In this document: in pieces, positions 15,452 to 25,385 of the stretch
Layout: every line of letters starts with the position of its first letter
Position numbering within the stretch: position 1 is the stretch's first letter
Assembly: GCA_018816985.1 (NCBI GenBank)
Contig: JAHIVA010000042.1
Coordinates: 1-44,802 of the forward strand
DNA from: Patescibacteria group bacterium
GTDB lineage: Bacteria; Patescibacteriota; Minisyncoccia; Phycocordibacterales; UBA9973
Direction of reading: 5' to 3'
DNA length: 44,802 nt
Made by a program: the position numbers and the translations under genes
Notes under the pieces: generated by a model
Databases searched by the model: none
Told to the model about the DNA's origin: nothing
The model's input: only the letters and a program-made list of their open reading frames with translations

Positions 15452-16522
15452 ATGGAAAAACATCTAAAATCACATCAAGAATATATTGACGAATATGATA
15501 AGTTGACTGTTTATCGATGCAGACAAATGGAAGAACTACATAAAAATACCAAGCTTGATCCGATGGTTAAGCAAAACGGCGAGGATATTGATTTATCGCC
15601 GATGATTGATGCCTTTAAGGAAATACGAATGTTCTATCTAACCGGTCAGTGTTATGAGAATAAAAATAAAACAATTAGGGAATGGGAAGAAAAAGATAAA
15701 GCTCGAGACGATCTTTATGAATCAGCCAAGGAACCTGAAAATATTTCTTGCCTTACTTGTGGTCACTTAATGTTTATGACTTCAAAAACATTCGATCTGG
15801 GTTTCGATAAAAAACAAAATCGAGTGATGTTTTTCTATGACTGTCCATTAAAACATATGCCTCGACGTGTGTTCTATAACACGGGTGAAGAATATATCAT
15901 AAAGCCACATGTTTGTTCAAAGTGCCACAGTACAGTTACTGAAGATCATAAGAAAACAGATGCTGGTATTTCAATTACCAGAACCTGCACTAAATGCTCT
16001 CACGTAGAAACTGAGGATATGGATTTCTCCGTCAAAAAAGAAGAAAAGATAGATCCTGATTTTCCAAAAGATAGGGCACGGTTTTGTCTGTCTATTGAAG
16101 AAGGAGAAAAATTCATCGATGACAAAATACGTCAAGAAGGCATGGGCAAGCTGGTAAATGAATGGAAAGAGAAAGATAAGAACAAAGAACTTTATGACAA
16201 AATTGCCCAGCTAAAAAAGCTAACTGTTCTACAATTTGAGGAATTGCTTGTACCACTGCTTGAAAAGAATAAATATTTGAAGTTTCATATGAAGGATCCT
16301 GAAGCCGGTCGTGATGTGTTTGTCCCATTTATTGTCTACGATAGTGATGATAAGCGAGATGAGCGGTCTAGCATCCTTGCCATTCAAAAACTCATGAAAA
16401 AGACACTAGAGAGTACAAATTGGCGTTTAATGTCTGAGGGCGTACATTATCGTTTAGGCATGTTAAATGGACGTTTAAGAGCTTATGAGAAGGAAGAGGA
16501 TCTCCTGAAGTTGGTTAAATGA
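15452..16522 (+). CDS. hypothetical protein with Cys-rich zinc-ribbon motifs
   Basis: CLTCGHLMF..., CSKCHSTVTEDH...CTKCSHVETEDMDF. Confidence 0.7.
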   Translation: MEKHLKSHQEYIDEYDKLTVYRCRQMEELHKNTKLDPMVKQNGEDIDLSPMIDAFKEIRMFYLTGQCYENKNKTIREWEEKDKARDDLYESAKEPENISCLTCGHLMFMTSKTFDLGFDKKQNRVMFFYDCPLKHMPRRVFYNTGEEYIIKPHVCSKCHSTVTEDHKKTDAGISITRTCTKCSHVETEDMDFSVKKEEKIDPDFPKDRARFCLSIEEGEKFIDDKIRQEGMGKLVNEWKEKDKNKELYDKIAQLKKLTVLQFEELLVPLLEKNKYLKFHMKDPEAGRDVFVPFIVYDSDDKRDERSSILAIQKLMKKTLESTNWRLMSEGVHYRLGMLNGRLRAYEKEEDLLKLVK

Positions 16523-16685
16523 GACAGGGTGCGAAACACCCCTTTAAAATGTCTTATTTGTCTTATCCGTGAATTTTGGATAGTGACTCGGAGGCATCAA
16601 ATTAAGTCGCTGAATCGTGCTAGAATATCCTTACTGGGGTTGTACTCATTGGTACTGAACCCTCAGACACCGCCAAGGTAAAAAT

Positions 16686-17885
16686 TTATTTAATTTTTGA
16701 TTCTGGTAATACCAAATCCCAAAGTTTTCCGGCAACATTATTTGGTTGGCCGAAAAGGGGATAGTGATGTAAGTCTATAAAGGGCAAACTATTACATTCA
16801 ATAATTCCGCAATGGGGTGTTTCTTTCCAAGATTTTGTAATATCTTCCATTATAAAATCTACTCCAATAAGTGAATCATTTAAAAATTTTGCTACGCGTT
16901 CTAACATTTCTATATTATCAGGATGTACATTATCAGTAACTTCAGTGGTGGTGCCTCCGCAACTACGACTTGTTTTTTGGGAAAAGGTTATTATCTTTCC
17001 TTTTTCTATTACGTCGTTTAACTTTATGTTTTGTCTTTTTAATTCAATTTCAGCTTCTTTGTCTATTATTATTTTATGAAAAATCGGACCTTCACGTTCA
17101 GGTCTTTTGTTTTCTTCTTCCAGTAACTGTCGTACGGTTTTAATTCCATCACCCTTGACTTTTGGTTGGTCACGCCTGACTACTCCCACTAATTTACCGC
17201 CAATTAAAGTTCCTCGAAAAAGATATCCATTTAACTCTTCTTCAATAATAACGAGCGGAGAGAGTTTTTTGGCTTTTTTGAATCCAATAATCAAATTTTC
17301 CGGTGTGTTTATATGAATCATAGTATGTCGGCTACGAGAGCCCAAATTTGGCTTGGTGATAACCGGTTTTTTTAAGCTGTTAAAAATTTTTAACGCTTTT
17401 CTTTTGGTAAAAGCTACTCCTCCTTGCGCGACTGGTAAACCTTCTTTTAAAAATTTTATTTTCATTATGCCCTTGTCGTCCATCCATTTCAATGCGGGGG
17501 ATTCTTTTGAGCCTGAACGGGGTAGGCCATCAAAAACTAGTATTTTATTTTGTCCACTTTTTTCGTACTCTGCTACAAAACCATCTCGAATAGGGCCCAA
17601 ATGAAATTCGCGCATTTTTATCCCGCGTCTTGTGGCTTCATCCCAGAAACATCTTGTCCGCCAGGTGTCTTTTATGTCAGGTTGGTTAGAGAAATGTCCG
17701 AGTTTTAAGAAAACCATTAAATTAAAAAAGGGCAAAGTAATCTTATCAGAAATTGTTTCAGCGGTGCTTTTAAAAATCTTTTCCATTAAGGCAAAAAATG
17801 GCTTGTCTAGCAAGCCTAAAAATACCGAAGTGTAAGCGATAAAATGACTCCTTTGTGCTGGCTCACAATCTTTACAGTATTTCAT
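16686..17885 (-). CDS. ATP-grasp protein (cyanophycin-synthetase/ligase-like)
   Basis: KKPVITKPNLGSRSRH, VIIEEELNGYLFRGTLIGGKLVGVVRR, GVDFIMEDI..GIIECNSLPFIDLH. Confidence 0.8.
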   Translation of the reverse strand: MKYCKDCEPAQRSHFIAYTSVFLGLLDKPFFALMEKIFKSTAETISDKITLPFFNLMVFLKLGHFSNQPDIKDTWRTRCFWDEATRRGIKMREFHLGPIRDGFVAEYEKSGQNKILVFDGLPRSGSKESPALKWMDDKGIMKIKFLKEGLPVAQGGVAFTKRKALKIFNSLKKPVITKPNLGSRSRHTMIHINTPENLIIGFKKAKKLSPLVIIEEELNGYLFRGTLIGGKLVGVVRRDQPKVKGDGIKTVRQLLEEENKRPEREGPIFHKIIIDKEAEIELKRQNIKLNDVIEKGKIITFSQKTSRSCGGTTTEVTDNVHPDNIEMLERVAKFLNDSLIGVDFIMEDITKSWKETPHCGIIECNSLPFIDLHHYPLFGQPNNVAGKLWDLVLPESKIK

Positions 17886-18520
17886 TTCTTCAAAAATAAT
17901 TGCCAGTCTTTTTTAAACAAGGATTGGCAAATATGGAAAATAGTAAAAGTAATAAAATAAGCCGATAGGACGTCTATGGAATAGTGTAGATGCCCCAACA
18001 AGACCACTATTGCAAACATAATAGAAAATGAAAGGAAAACTATACGCAAGGTTTTATTTTCCCAAAAAATTAAAGCTAAAAGGAAAGGGATGCCTGTGTG
18101 TCCAGAAAAGAAAAGATCATTTCCTGTGAAGATACCAGTAAAGACTTCTCTATTAAAAAAAGTTGAATCTATTATGGCGCGAGTGGGAAAAGGGCTAATA
18201 TGAGTAAGACTAATAAAAACAGATCTGATAAAAGTAAAAATAGCAACGCTTTTCATAAGAAAAGGTAAATAATTGGGTCGTTTTAGGGCCAGAAAAAGAC
18301 AAAAAAGAGTTAGAATTACAGATCCCCAGACAAAAATTCCCCCTACATCGTAAACTCGAGTATTAGAGAGAATAATGTCAGTAACAAAGGCACTACTAGA
18401 ACGAGCAACATAGCCGTTTATGAAAAATTGTAGGATGAGGCTTGTCCCTAGTAAAATTACACCACCTAAAAAAGAAAGAAGAAAATTTTTGTCGGTAAAG
18501 TGAATTTTGTAAGACTGCAT
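17882..18520 (-). CDS. PAP2/sphingomyelin-synthase-like membrane phosphatase
   Basis: Multiple TM; FFSGHTGIPF and GHLHYSIDVLSAYF motifs. Confidence 0.75.
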   Translation of the reverse strand: MQSYKIHFTDKNFLLSFLGGVILLGTSLILQFFINGYVARSSSAFVTDIILSNTRVYDVGGIFVWGSVILTLFCLFLALKRPNYLPFLMKSVAIFTFIRSVFISLTHISPFPTRAIIDSTFFNREVFTGIFTGNDLFFSGHTGIPFLLALIFWENKTLRIVFLSFSIMFAIVVLLGHLHYSIDVLSAYFITFTIFHICQSLFKKDWQLFLKK

Positions 18521-18524
18521 ATAT

Positions 18525-19343
18525 TTATTGTATCAGATTTTTATTTTTTTCAATAAAAGATTCTAGGGCTTCTGATATTTCTTTTACGGCATCACGGGCG
18601 GTATTGTGATTAATGCTTGGAATAATCGCAAATTCAGCATTTTTTATATTTTTTGACATTTTAATAACATTTTTCACTGGCACCATAGAATCTTTTTCTC
18701 CGTGTAGAATAAGCGTTGGTACATTTATTTTTTCTAAAAAATATTCCTGTTCTGGTTTCAAAGATTGTCTTAGAGTATAAAAATGCGCGCGAAATCCCGT
18801 ATTTCTCATGTCTGCTAAATTTCTTTTTATATTCCAATCTCCTGTATTTAGATATGGGCGATAATCTACATGGCCACGAGGTTTCGGATTAAAGGGTAAG
18901 AATCTTACTATAGCTGTTAGTGTTTTTAAAATTAATCGCATTATTTTTCCCAGCAATCCTTCGTGTAGATATATTTCTGGAGAAGTAAAAACATTAGCAA
19001 TTATTTTCTCCCTCCATAGCTTTAAATATTCCAAATGGACTAGTCCGGCAAAAGAATTACTGATCAAAATAAATTTTGGAATATTTAAATGTGAAATTAA
19101 ATCGTGTAAGTCATTAGCAAAATTCTTAACTTCATAATTTTCATAATGAGGATATTTTTTTGACATACCGTGTCCGCGGATATCGTAAAATAAAAGATTG
19201 TATTTGTTTTGAAATATTTTTTCATAGGGCCAATAAGCCGAGGATGAACCAGAAACCCCGTGGGCAAAAACCAGAGTCAGTTTGTTCGGCTCAAATTTAT
19301 TTGTTCGGTAATAAATTCTATTATCAAAAACGTGTTCTTGCAT
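18525..19343 (-). CDS. alpha/beta hydrolase
   Basis: VFAHGVSGSSSAYW, YDIRGHGMSKK, ISNSFAG, LILHGEKDSMVP, NHNT. Confidence 0.87.
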   Translation of the reverse strand: MQEHVFDNRIYYRTNKFEPNKLTLVFAHGVSGSSSAYWPYEKIFQNKYNLLFYDIRGHGMSKKYPHYENYEVKNFANDLHDLISHLNIPKFILISNSFAGLVHLEYLKLWREKIIANVFTSPEIYLHEGLLGKIMRLILKTLTAIVRFLPFNPKPRGHVDYRPYLNTGDWNIKRNLADMRNTGFRAHFYTLRQSLKPEQEYFLEKINVPTLILHGEKDSMVPVKNVIKMSKNIKNAEFAIIPSINHNTARDAVKEISEALESFIEKNKNLIQ

Positions 19344-19344
19344 T

Positions 19345-20577
19345 TTATTTTTTTAAAGCTGAATAATAAACCTCTTCAAGTCTGTCGGCGCTTCTATTTA
19401 TATCATAATTTTTAACTTTTTCTAAACTGTTTTCTCCCATTTTCTTGCGCAAATCCTTATCCTTAATTAATTTCAGAATTTTATCCGCTAGGTCAAGGTG
19501 GTCTTTGGTCTTAAACAAAAAGCCATTATTGTCTACAAAAAATTTTGCTGCATTCATTTCGGCATCGGGAATAATAATTGGTTTGCCACAAGCCATTGCC
19601 TCAAGGACGGTCATTCCTTCCAGCTCGGCGAAAGATGGGGAAACAAATATATCTCCGGCATTATAAGCCAAGATTTTATCTTCATCACTGACCAGACCAA
19701 GAAAAGTAACATATTTGCCAATCTTCAAGTTCTGAATTAATTTTTCTAATTTAGGTCGAACATGTCCGGTTCCCGCTAATATTACATGTATCTTTTGGTG
19801 TTTTTTAATAATATGAGGAATTGCCTTGATTAAAGTTTCTAAAGATTTTTCTGGAAAGAGTCTTCCGACATAGGTTATGTTTATGGTATCTTTTGGAATA
19901 TTAAAACGGTCGTGAAAATCACCCGTGTCCGTTGGTTTATATATATCAATACTTACTCCGTTTGAAACTATTGCTGAACTTTTATTTTTTTCCGTTAAAT
20001 GGTGAAGTAATTTACGACCAAACTCTGTTGGATAAATAATTAATTCTGCTTTGGAGTAGACCCAAGCCAGATATCTGTTCCAGATTTTTCCCATCGTGGG
20101 TTGGATTATTTTGGGCATATCCATAAATAAATTTTCCGGCTGGGAGTGGGAATGCGCGACCATTTTTATATTTAAAGCCTTGGCTGCCCTGATGGCGACG
20201 ATAGCGCCAGACATAGGTAGCAGAATATGCACCACATTTATTTTTTCTGCCTGAAAAACTTTTTTTAATTCTTCAACTGTTGGAAAAGCTAAATTCCAAC
20301 CATTACTTCTGGGAACTGGCAGACTACGGTAACGATAAGCTTTTATTTCACCATGTTGGCTGTGGTTTTTGTGTTCTTTTGATTTGGCAGCGATAAAGAT
20401 AACGTGGTGTCCACGTTCCTTCAATAATTTTCCAAAACGCAAGGTGGAAACGACCACGCCGGATTTATTACTGCCAATTGGATCGCAAATCATAGCAATA
20501 TGCAATTGTTCCTTATTGTTTTGAATCATAGTTCGATTGCACTCACCATGACCCTGAGTTTTTATCGAATGGGTCAT
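19345..20577 (-). CDS. GT4-family glycosyltransferase (true start may be Met at 20529)
   Basis: IAMICDPIGSNKSGVVVSTLRFGKLLKERGH; GRLFPEKSLETLIKA; SPSFAELEGMTVLEAMACGKPII. Confidence 0.9.
   Translation of the reverse strand: MTHSIKTQGHGECNRTMIQNNKEQLHIAMICDPIGSNKSGVVVSTLRFGKLLKERGHHVIFIAAKSKEHKNHSQHGEIKAYRYRSLPVPRSNGWNLAFPTVEELKKVFQAEKINVVHILLPMSGAIVAIRAAKALNIKMVAHSHSQPENLFMDMPKIIQPTMGKIWNRYLAWVYSKAELIIYPTEFGRKLLHHLTEKNKSSAIVSNGVSIDIYKPTDTGDFHDRFNIPKDTINITYVGRLFPEKSLETLIKAIPHIIKKHQKIHVILAGTGHVRPKLEKLIQNLKIGKYVTFLGLVSDEDKILAYNAGDIFVSPSFAELEGMTVLEAMACGKPIIIPDAEMNAAKFFVDNNGFLFKTKDHLDLADKILKLIKDKDLRKKMGENSLEKVKNYDINRSADRLEEVYYSALKK
20523..20577 (-). repeat. palindromic repeat element at glycosyltransferase start
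   Basis: Minus strand ATGACCCATTCGAT..ACTCAGGGTCATGGTGAGTGCAATCGAACTATGATTC; related to 32120-32172. Confidence 0.65.
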
Positions 20578-21137
20578 AAATTTTCTTTTATATTTCTTTT
20601 ATATTTTTTTATAAACAAAAAGAATATCAAGATAACTAAAACAAGAATACTTACTATGGCCACATAATAATCAAAATATTTTCCAATGATTTCGTAAGCT
20701 TGACCGAAGAATATACCAAGCAGCATCATAATAAAAGATTGACCGAGGGAATATAAAGCACAAGTTTTAAAATATTTTTTATAGGATATGTGTAATGCCC
20801 CGGCGGCAATGAGTCCGGCCGTTCCTATTCCCCATAATATTTTAGAACCGGCGATGGCTTTATTGTGATTTTTTTCAAAATATAATTTTGCTTTCTCTAC
20901 TTTTTCTTCGTTTATTTTAAAATAACGAAATAAATTTTTTCCCTTATATCCAATATAATAAAATATACCATCCCCGATAATATCTCCTAAGACCATTACT
21001 ATATAAACTAAAAAAAGATTAAAAATTCCAAGGGTCACCAAAAATCCGGCAATTACGCTGACTATCGGACCTTCAATAATAGCTAGGGGGATGAGAATGA
21101 AGTATTTATATGTCAGCAACAGTTGAACGATGGGCAT
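20574..21137 (-). CDS. DedA/VTT-family membrane protein
   Basis: GPIVSVIAGFLVTLGIFNL, GDIIGDGIFYYIGYKG. Confidence 0.85.
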   Translation of the reverse strand: MPIVQLLLTYKYFILIPLAIIEGPIVSVIAGFLVTLGIFNLFLVYIVMVLGDIIGDGIFYYIGYKGKNLFRYFKINEEKVEKAKLYFEKNHNKAIAGSKILWGIGTAGLIAAGALHISYKKYFKTCALYSLGQSFIMMLLGIFFGQAYEIIGKYFDYYVAIVSILVLVILIFFLFIKKYKRNIKENL

Positions 21138-21176
21138 TAAAGATAATTATAGTGTATTTTTGTATTTTATTTAGCA

Positions 21177-21205
21177 TTGACAAATTACCTTTTTTCTGCT
21201 ATACT
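21177..21205 (+). promoter_or_regulatory. near-consensus sigma70 promoter
   Basis: TTGACA (21177-21182), 17 bp, TATACT (21200-21205). Confidence 0.8.
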
Positions 21206-21271
21206 ATATATAGATAAAGTCAGGTGATGCATCTCGCGTTACCTATAAAAAAAGGAGAAGGAGACGGAAAA

Positions 21272-21868
21272 ATGGAAAATTCAATTGGAAGTTATTATGT
21301 ATTATCAGTGTTGCCCATTTGGGTAACGGCGTTGATCCTTTACATGGTTACGCAGGGCGTATTATTCATTCTGCGTGACCGTTGCGAGGGATTGTATTAC
21401 AATACTTCGTACAGTGCCGTCCTCGGTGACGGCGCGTTGGTGGTCATTGTCTTGATGGCCGCTGAAATCTTGCAACGAGGTGCCCCGTGGCCAGTGTGGG
21501 GGCGAGGTGGATTTTTTGAAAGTGGATTCTTCCACATTACTACTCTCTGTGCTGGTATCTTACTTGGTACTGTGTGGTTAGCACTCGACCGACCTCCGCA
21601 ATGGGGCGACCGATACCACCATGCGGTGATTGCGCCACTTCTAACATATCTTAGTACTACTCTTGTTCCAGTCATTTTTTTAAAAGGAACAGGAATGGAA
21701 ATTACCGCGACGATTTTCCTGATTCTCCTGTGGGTCGGATTGGTTGTTTATGACGTGAGGACTGACCGGCTCGACCAACGAAATTATCGCAATCTGGGTA
21801 GTCATCTTAATGCAGTAAAAGATTACCCTAAATATCGTTATTACTATTACGGGAATCACAAACCCTAA
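21272..21868 (+). CDS. hypothetical integral membrane protein (ORF track start 21224; ATG 21272 has a better RBS)
   Basis: ggagaaggagacggaaaaATGGAAAATTC; several TM segments. Confidence 0.7.
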   Translation: MENSIGSYYVLSVLPIWVTALILYMVTQGVLFILRDRCEGLYYNTSYSAVLGDGALVVIVLMAAEILQRGAPWPVWGRGGFFESGFFHITTLCAGILLGTVWLALDRPPQWGDRYHHAVIAPLLTYLSTTLVPVIFLKGTGMEITATIFLILLWVGLVVYDVRTDRLDQRNYRNLGSHLNAVKDYPKYRYYYYGNHKP

Positions 21869-21904
21869 CAAGGAAGCGGAAGCCGCCTTGTTGGGGTTTT
21901 CGTT
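21861..21904 (+). terminator. Rho-independent terminator
   Basis: aaccctaacaagg..ccttgttggggtttt stem followed by T-rich sequence. Confidence 0.8.
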
Positions 21905-21925
21905 TGCCTTTTTTATAAAATTTTT

Positions 21926-22585
21926 TTAATGTGCCACAGTGAAGGCGATTACTTTGCGGGCGTCGGCTTGTTTGAGAACTTTTTTCGCTTCGGTTAAAGT
22001 CGCGCCGGTGGTGGTAATGTCATCGATTAAAATTATATTTCTATTTTTTATTAATTCGCTATTTTTTACGGCAAAGGAGCCAATTAAATTTTTCAATCTC
22101 TCATTGCGGTTTTTAATGCGGGCTTGATGTTCGGTCTCTTTTATTTTTATTAAAATATTATTTTCTAACTGCATATCTATCTTTTCGCGCAAACTATTTA
22201 TTTTTATTATTTCTTGGCAAATTAATTGCGCTTGATTGTATCCGCGTTCTTGATATCTTTTAGATGAAAGGGGAACAGGGATTAAAATAGGTTCAGTAAA
22301 ATTTTGCAATACGCTTAATTCAGAAAATTCTTCTAAAATTTTTTCATAAATAATTTCTGCAAAAATCTTGGCTAATCTTTTTTTGCCTTTATATTTTAAT
22401 AGCCATAATGATTTTTTAATGGCTGGATGGCGATAATCATAGATGGGGAAAATCCATTTAGCGCTTTCGCGCTCAGCCCCAGGTACATCTTTTAAGCACT
22501 TTAAACATAAATCTATCCCAGTTTGACCGCACAAAATGCATTTTACAGGAAAGATTATGTCTAAGATGGTGTCTAAAAAACGCAT
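21926..22585 (-). CDS. comF: ComF-family amidophosphoribosyltransferase-like protein
   Basis: CILCGQTGIDLCLKC; YQERGYNQAQLI; NIILIDDITTTGATLTEAKKVL. Confidence 0.9.
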   Translation of the reverse strand: MRFLDTILDIIFPVKCILCGQTGIDLCLKCLKDVPGAERESAKWIFPIYDYRHPAIKKSLWLLKYKGKKRLAKIFAEIIYEKILEEFSELSVLQNFTEPILIPVPLSSKRYQERGYNQAQLICQEIIKINSLREKIDMQLENNILIKIKETEHQARIKNRNERLKNLIGSFAVKNSELIKNRNIILIDDITTTGATLTEAKKVLKQADARKVIAFTVAH

Positions 22586-22614
22586 ATATGGTATAATTTT
22601 AGCATAAAACAAAA

Positions 22615-23745
22615 ATGAATAATTTATTAAAAAATCTTTTTTCAAGTTTCAATAAATTAAAAGACGGGTCAGGAGACTCGGCTATTGGTGTGGATATCGG
22701 TTCTAGCGCTATAAAAATAGTGGAAATAAAAAAAAGGGGAAATAAGGCTGTACTTGAAACTTACGGAGCCATCGCTCTTGGTCCTTATGCCGACCTTGAG
22801 GCTGGGCAGGTTACGAATCTGCCGGTGGAAAAAGTTATCTTGGCATTAAAAGAAGTTCTCAGGCAATCTGACGCCAGTGGTAATTCTCTTGCTCTTTCTA
22901 TTCCAGTTCAATCAAGTTTAATTTTTACCATTGAACTCCCGGCTAAATTAGGGGAAGAACAAATAGCCTCTATTATCCCCATTGAAGCGCGAAAATACAT
23001 ACCAGTTCCCATTACTGAAGTTTCAATTGATTATTTTAAAATACCTAAAAAGGAATCTTCTTTTGAGGAAATGAACGCTGTCACGGATGTTCCTAAAAAA
23101 GAAGAGGAAAAAATGAATGTTTTGGTTGTGACAACCCAAAATGACGCGGTAGCCAGATATCGTTCAATTGTTTCAGGGTGTAATCTCAAAGTTTCTTTTT
23201 TTGAAATTGAGATTTTTTCTTCTATTAGGTCAAATTTTGAGCATGAACTTTCTCCTGTTTTACTGATTGATTTTGGTGCATTGCACACCAAACTTTCAAT
23301 GGTTGAATTTGGTATGGTCCAAAGCCATCATACGATTAATAGAGGTGGGTCCAGTATTTCTGATTCAATTTCTAAATCTCTTTCCATTTCTTTTTCTGAA
23401 GCGGAAAAAATGAAGAAGAATTTTGGTTTGTTTGGAAGTCCAACAGAAAAAAGTTTGGCGGACATCATTAAAGTTCATATTGATTATATCTTTTCCGAAA
23501 CAAATAATGTATTATTAGAATATGAAAAGAAAAATAAAAGAATTATTAGTAAGGTAATATTAACTGGAGGGGGATCTCTTTTGAAAGGACTGAAAGAAAT
23601 GGCTATAAATAATTTTCAAGCCGAAGTAGAAATTGGCAATCCTTTTTCTAAAGTTACTGCGCCGGCCTTTTTGGAGAAAGTTTTACTTGCTATGGGTCCT
23701 GAGTTTGCAGTTGCCTTAGGTTTAGCATTGCGCAAATTACAATAA
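22615..23745 (+). CDS. pilM: type IV pilus assembly protein PilM
   Basis: AIGVDIGSSAIKIVEIKKRG...RQSDASGNSLALSIPVQSS; actin-like fold motifs. Confidence 0.9.
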   Translation: MNNLLKNLFSSFNKLKDGSGDSAIGVDIGSSAIKIVEIKKRGNKAVLETYGAIALGPYADLEAGQVTNLPVEKVILALKEVLRQSDASGNSLALSIPVQSSLIFTIELPAKLGEEQIASIIPIEARKYIPVPITEVSIDYFKIPKKESSFEEMNAVTDVPKKEEEKMNVLVVTTQNDAVARYRSIVSGCNLKVSFFEIEIFSSIRSNFEHELSPVLLIDFGALHTKLSMVEFGMVQSHHTINRGGSSISDSISKSLSISFSEAEKMKKNFGLFGSPTEKSLADIIKVHIDYIFSETNNVLLEYEKKNKRIISKVILTGGGSLLKGLKEMAINNFQAEVEIGNPFSKVTAPAFLEKVLLAMGPEFAVALGLALRKLQ

Positions 23746-23777
23746 GTGCGATAATATAGTAGTAGAGAAAAGGGAAA

Positions 23778-24374
23778 ATGGAACAAAATTTTCAAACATC
23801 ATTTATACCCAAAAAGCCCATAATTAAAGAAGAGGCTATTTCTTCGCGACCCGTTGGTATATTTTTAATTATTCCTTTATTTATTTTATTTACTACTTTA
23901 TTAGCTACTGGTGGTATGTTTTTTTATAAAGGAATTTTGGTTAAAAAGATTGTTGATATGGAAAACACTCTTAATTTAGCTAAAAATCGTTTTGAGCCTT
24001 CAAAAATAACCGAATTACAGGCCTTGGACAAGCGCTTAAAGGCATCAAGCGAAATTTTATCCAAACATACTACTGTTATTCCAATTTTTGATGCTTTGGA
24101 ACAAATTACTATGAAAAGTGTTCGCTTTACTAAGTTTAGTTATGATTTAGGTGTTGATGATACGGCCGTCATAAATATAAAAATGTCTGGTGTTGCTATT
24201 GGTTACCGCTCAGTTGCATTGCAGTCCGATTTGTTTGCTAAAAATAAAAATTTAATTAATCCAATTTTTTCCAACCTAGCCCTTGATAATAGTGGCAATG
24301 TTCTTTTTGACCTTGAGTTTTTAGTTGATCCGGCTTTTATTAATTATAAACAAACACTGATGAACCAAAGTTAA
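23778..24374 (+). CDS. PilN-like type IV pilus protein
   Basis: Position after pilM, single N-terminal TM, PilN-like size. Confidence 0.65.
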   Translation: MEQNFQTSFIPKKPIIKEEAISSRPVGIFLIIPLFILFTTLLATGGMFFYKGILVKKIVDMENTLNLAKNRFEPSKITELQALDKRLKASSEILSKHTTVIPIFDALEQITMKSVRFTKFSYDLGVDDTAVINIKMSGVAIGYRSVALQSDLFAKNKNLINPIFSNLALDNSGNVLFDLEFLVDPAFINYKQTLMNQS

Positions 24375-24378
24375 ACTT

Positions 24379-24993
24379 ATGACCAGATTTATAATGCCAA
24401 TTATTTTAATAGGAATTGCTCTCTCTTTCTTTTTTGTATTTACCAATCCTATTTATAATGATATATTAACCCTTAATTCAGAAATTAAATCGTATGATGA
24501 TACGTTGGATAATTCTAAAGTGTTGGAAAGCGAGCGTGACAATCTAACTGCAAAATATAATGCAATTATTCCCGATAATTTAATAAAATTAGAAAAACTC
24601 TTGCCTGGCAATGTTGATAATGTTCGTTTAATTTTAGAGATTGGACAAATAGCTTTGCCTTATGGAATGGTTTTGAAAAATGTAAAATACAATGTCACAA
24701 CAAATACAGACACTACTGCTACGGCGACTGCTCCACAAAGTATTTTACAAGGCGGGTTGACCTCTAAGACACCCAAAGATTATGGAATTTTTGATTTAGA
24801 ATTTTCTATTTCTGGAACTTATGATAATTTTATTAATTTTACCAAAGATTTAGAAAGTAATCTTAGAATTGTTGATATCTCCTCAATTACCTTTTCATCT
24901 AATACGGGGGCTACTGGCGGAAATTCAAAAATAAATTCCACTGAAGTTTATAACTATGATTTTAAAATTAAAACTTATTGGTTAAAAAATTAA
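24379..24993 (+). CDS. PilO-like type IV pilus protein
   Basis: Position, single TM, coiled coil then small C-terminal domain. Confidence 0.65.
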   Translation: MTRFIMPIILIGIALSFFFVFTNPIYNDILTLNSEIKSYDDTLDNSKVLESERDNLTAKYNAIIPDNLIKLEKLLPGNVDNVRLILEIGQIALPYGMVLKNVKYNVTTNTDTTATATAPQSILQGGLTSKTPKDYGIFDLEFSISGTYDNFINFTKDLESNLRIVDISSITFSSNTGATGGNSKINSTEVYNYDFKIKTYWLKN

Positions 24994-25002
24994 AATAAAA
25001 AA

Positions 25003-25380
25003 ATGCCAAAAATTAGAAACATTATTATATTTATAGCAATTGCCGCAACTTTTGTTTTAATTTATATTTTTTTTATAAAACCATCTTCCGACGAACAGGC
25101 TAATTTAATTTCTTCAGGAACAAGCTCTACGTTGCCGGATATGAATGGTTCTGCTAATAGTGTGGGTTTAACTGATACAAATTCTTTTGTGGCTGGTGAT
25201 TTTCTCATCCTATTTTCAGGTGTTAAAAATATAAAGTTGAATGATGCTATTTTCTCTGATCCGGCTTTTGATAGTTTGCATGACTCTAGCATTGTCCTTA
25301 TTCCAGATGGAACCGAGGGTAGACCTAATCCATTTGCTCAATTTGGTAACGATGGTGTTATTACTATTCCCTCTTTATAA
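25003..25380 (+). CDS. hypothetical pilus-operon membrane-anchored protein
   Basis: N-terminal TM; embedded in pil operon. Confidence 0.6.
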   Translation: MPKIRNIIIFIAIAATFVLIYIFFIKPSSDEQANLISSGTSSTLPDMNGSANSVGLTDTNSFVAGDFLILFSGVKNIKLNDAIFSDPAFDSLHDSSIVLIPDGTEGRPNPFAQFGNDGVITIPSL

Positions 25381-25385
25381 TTTTT

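Noticed and set aside
16620-16680. Possible right att site (gaaccctcagacaccgcca resembling the tRNA 3' end gaatccctctctctccgcca)
   Set aside because: Similarity is too short and gapped to claim; only ccgcca is exact
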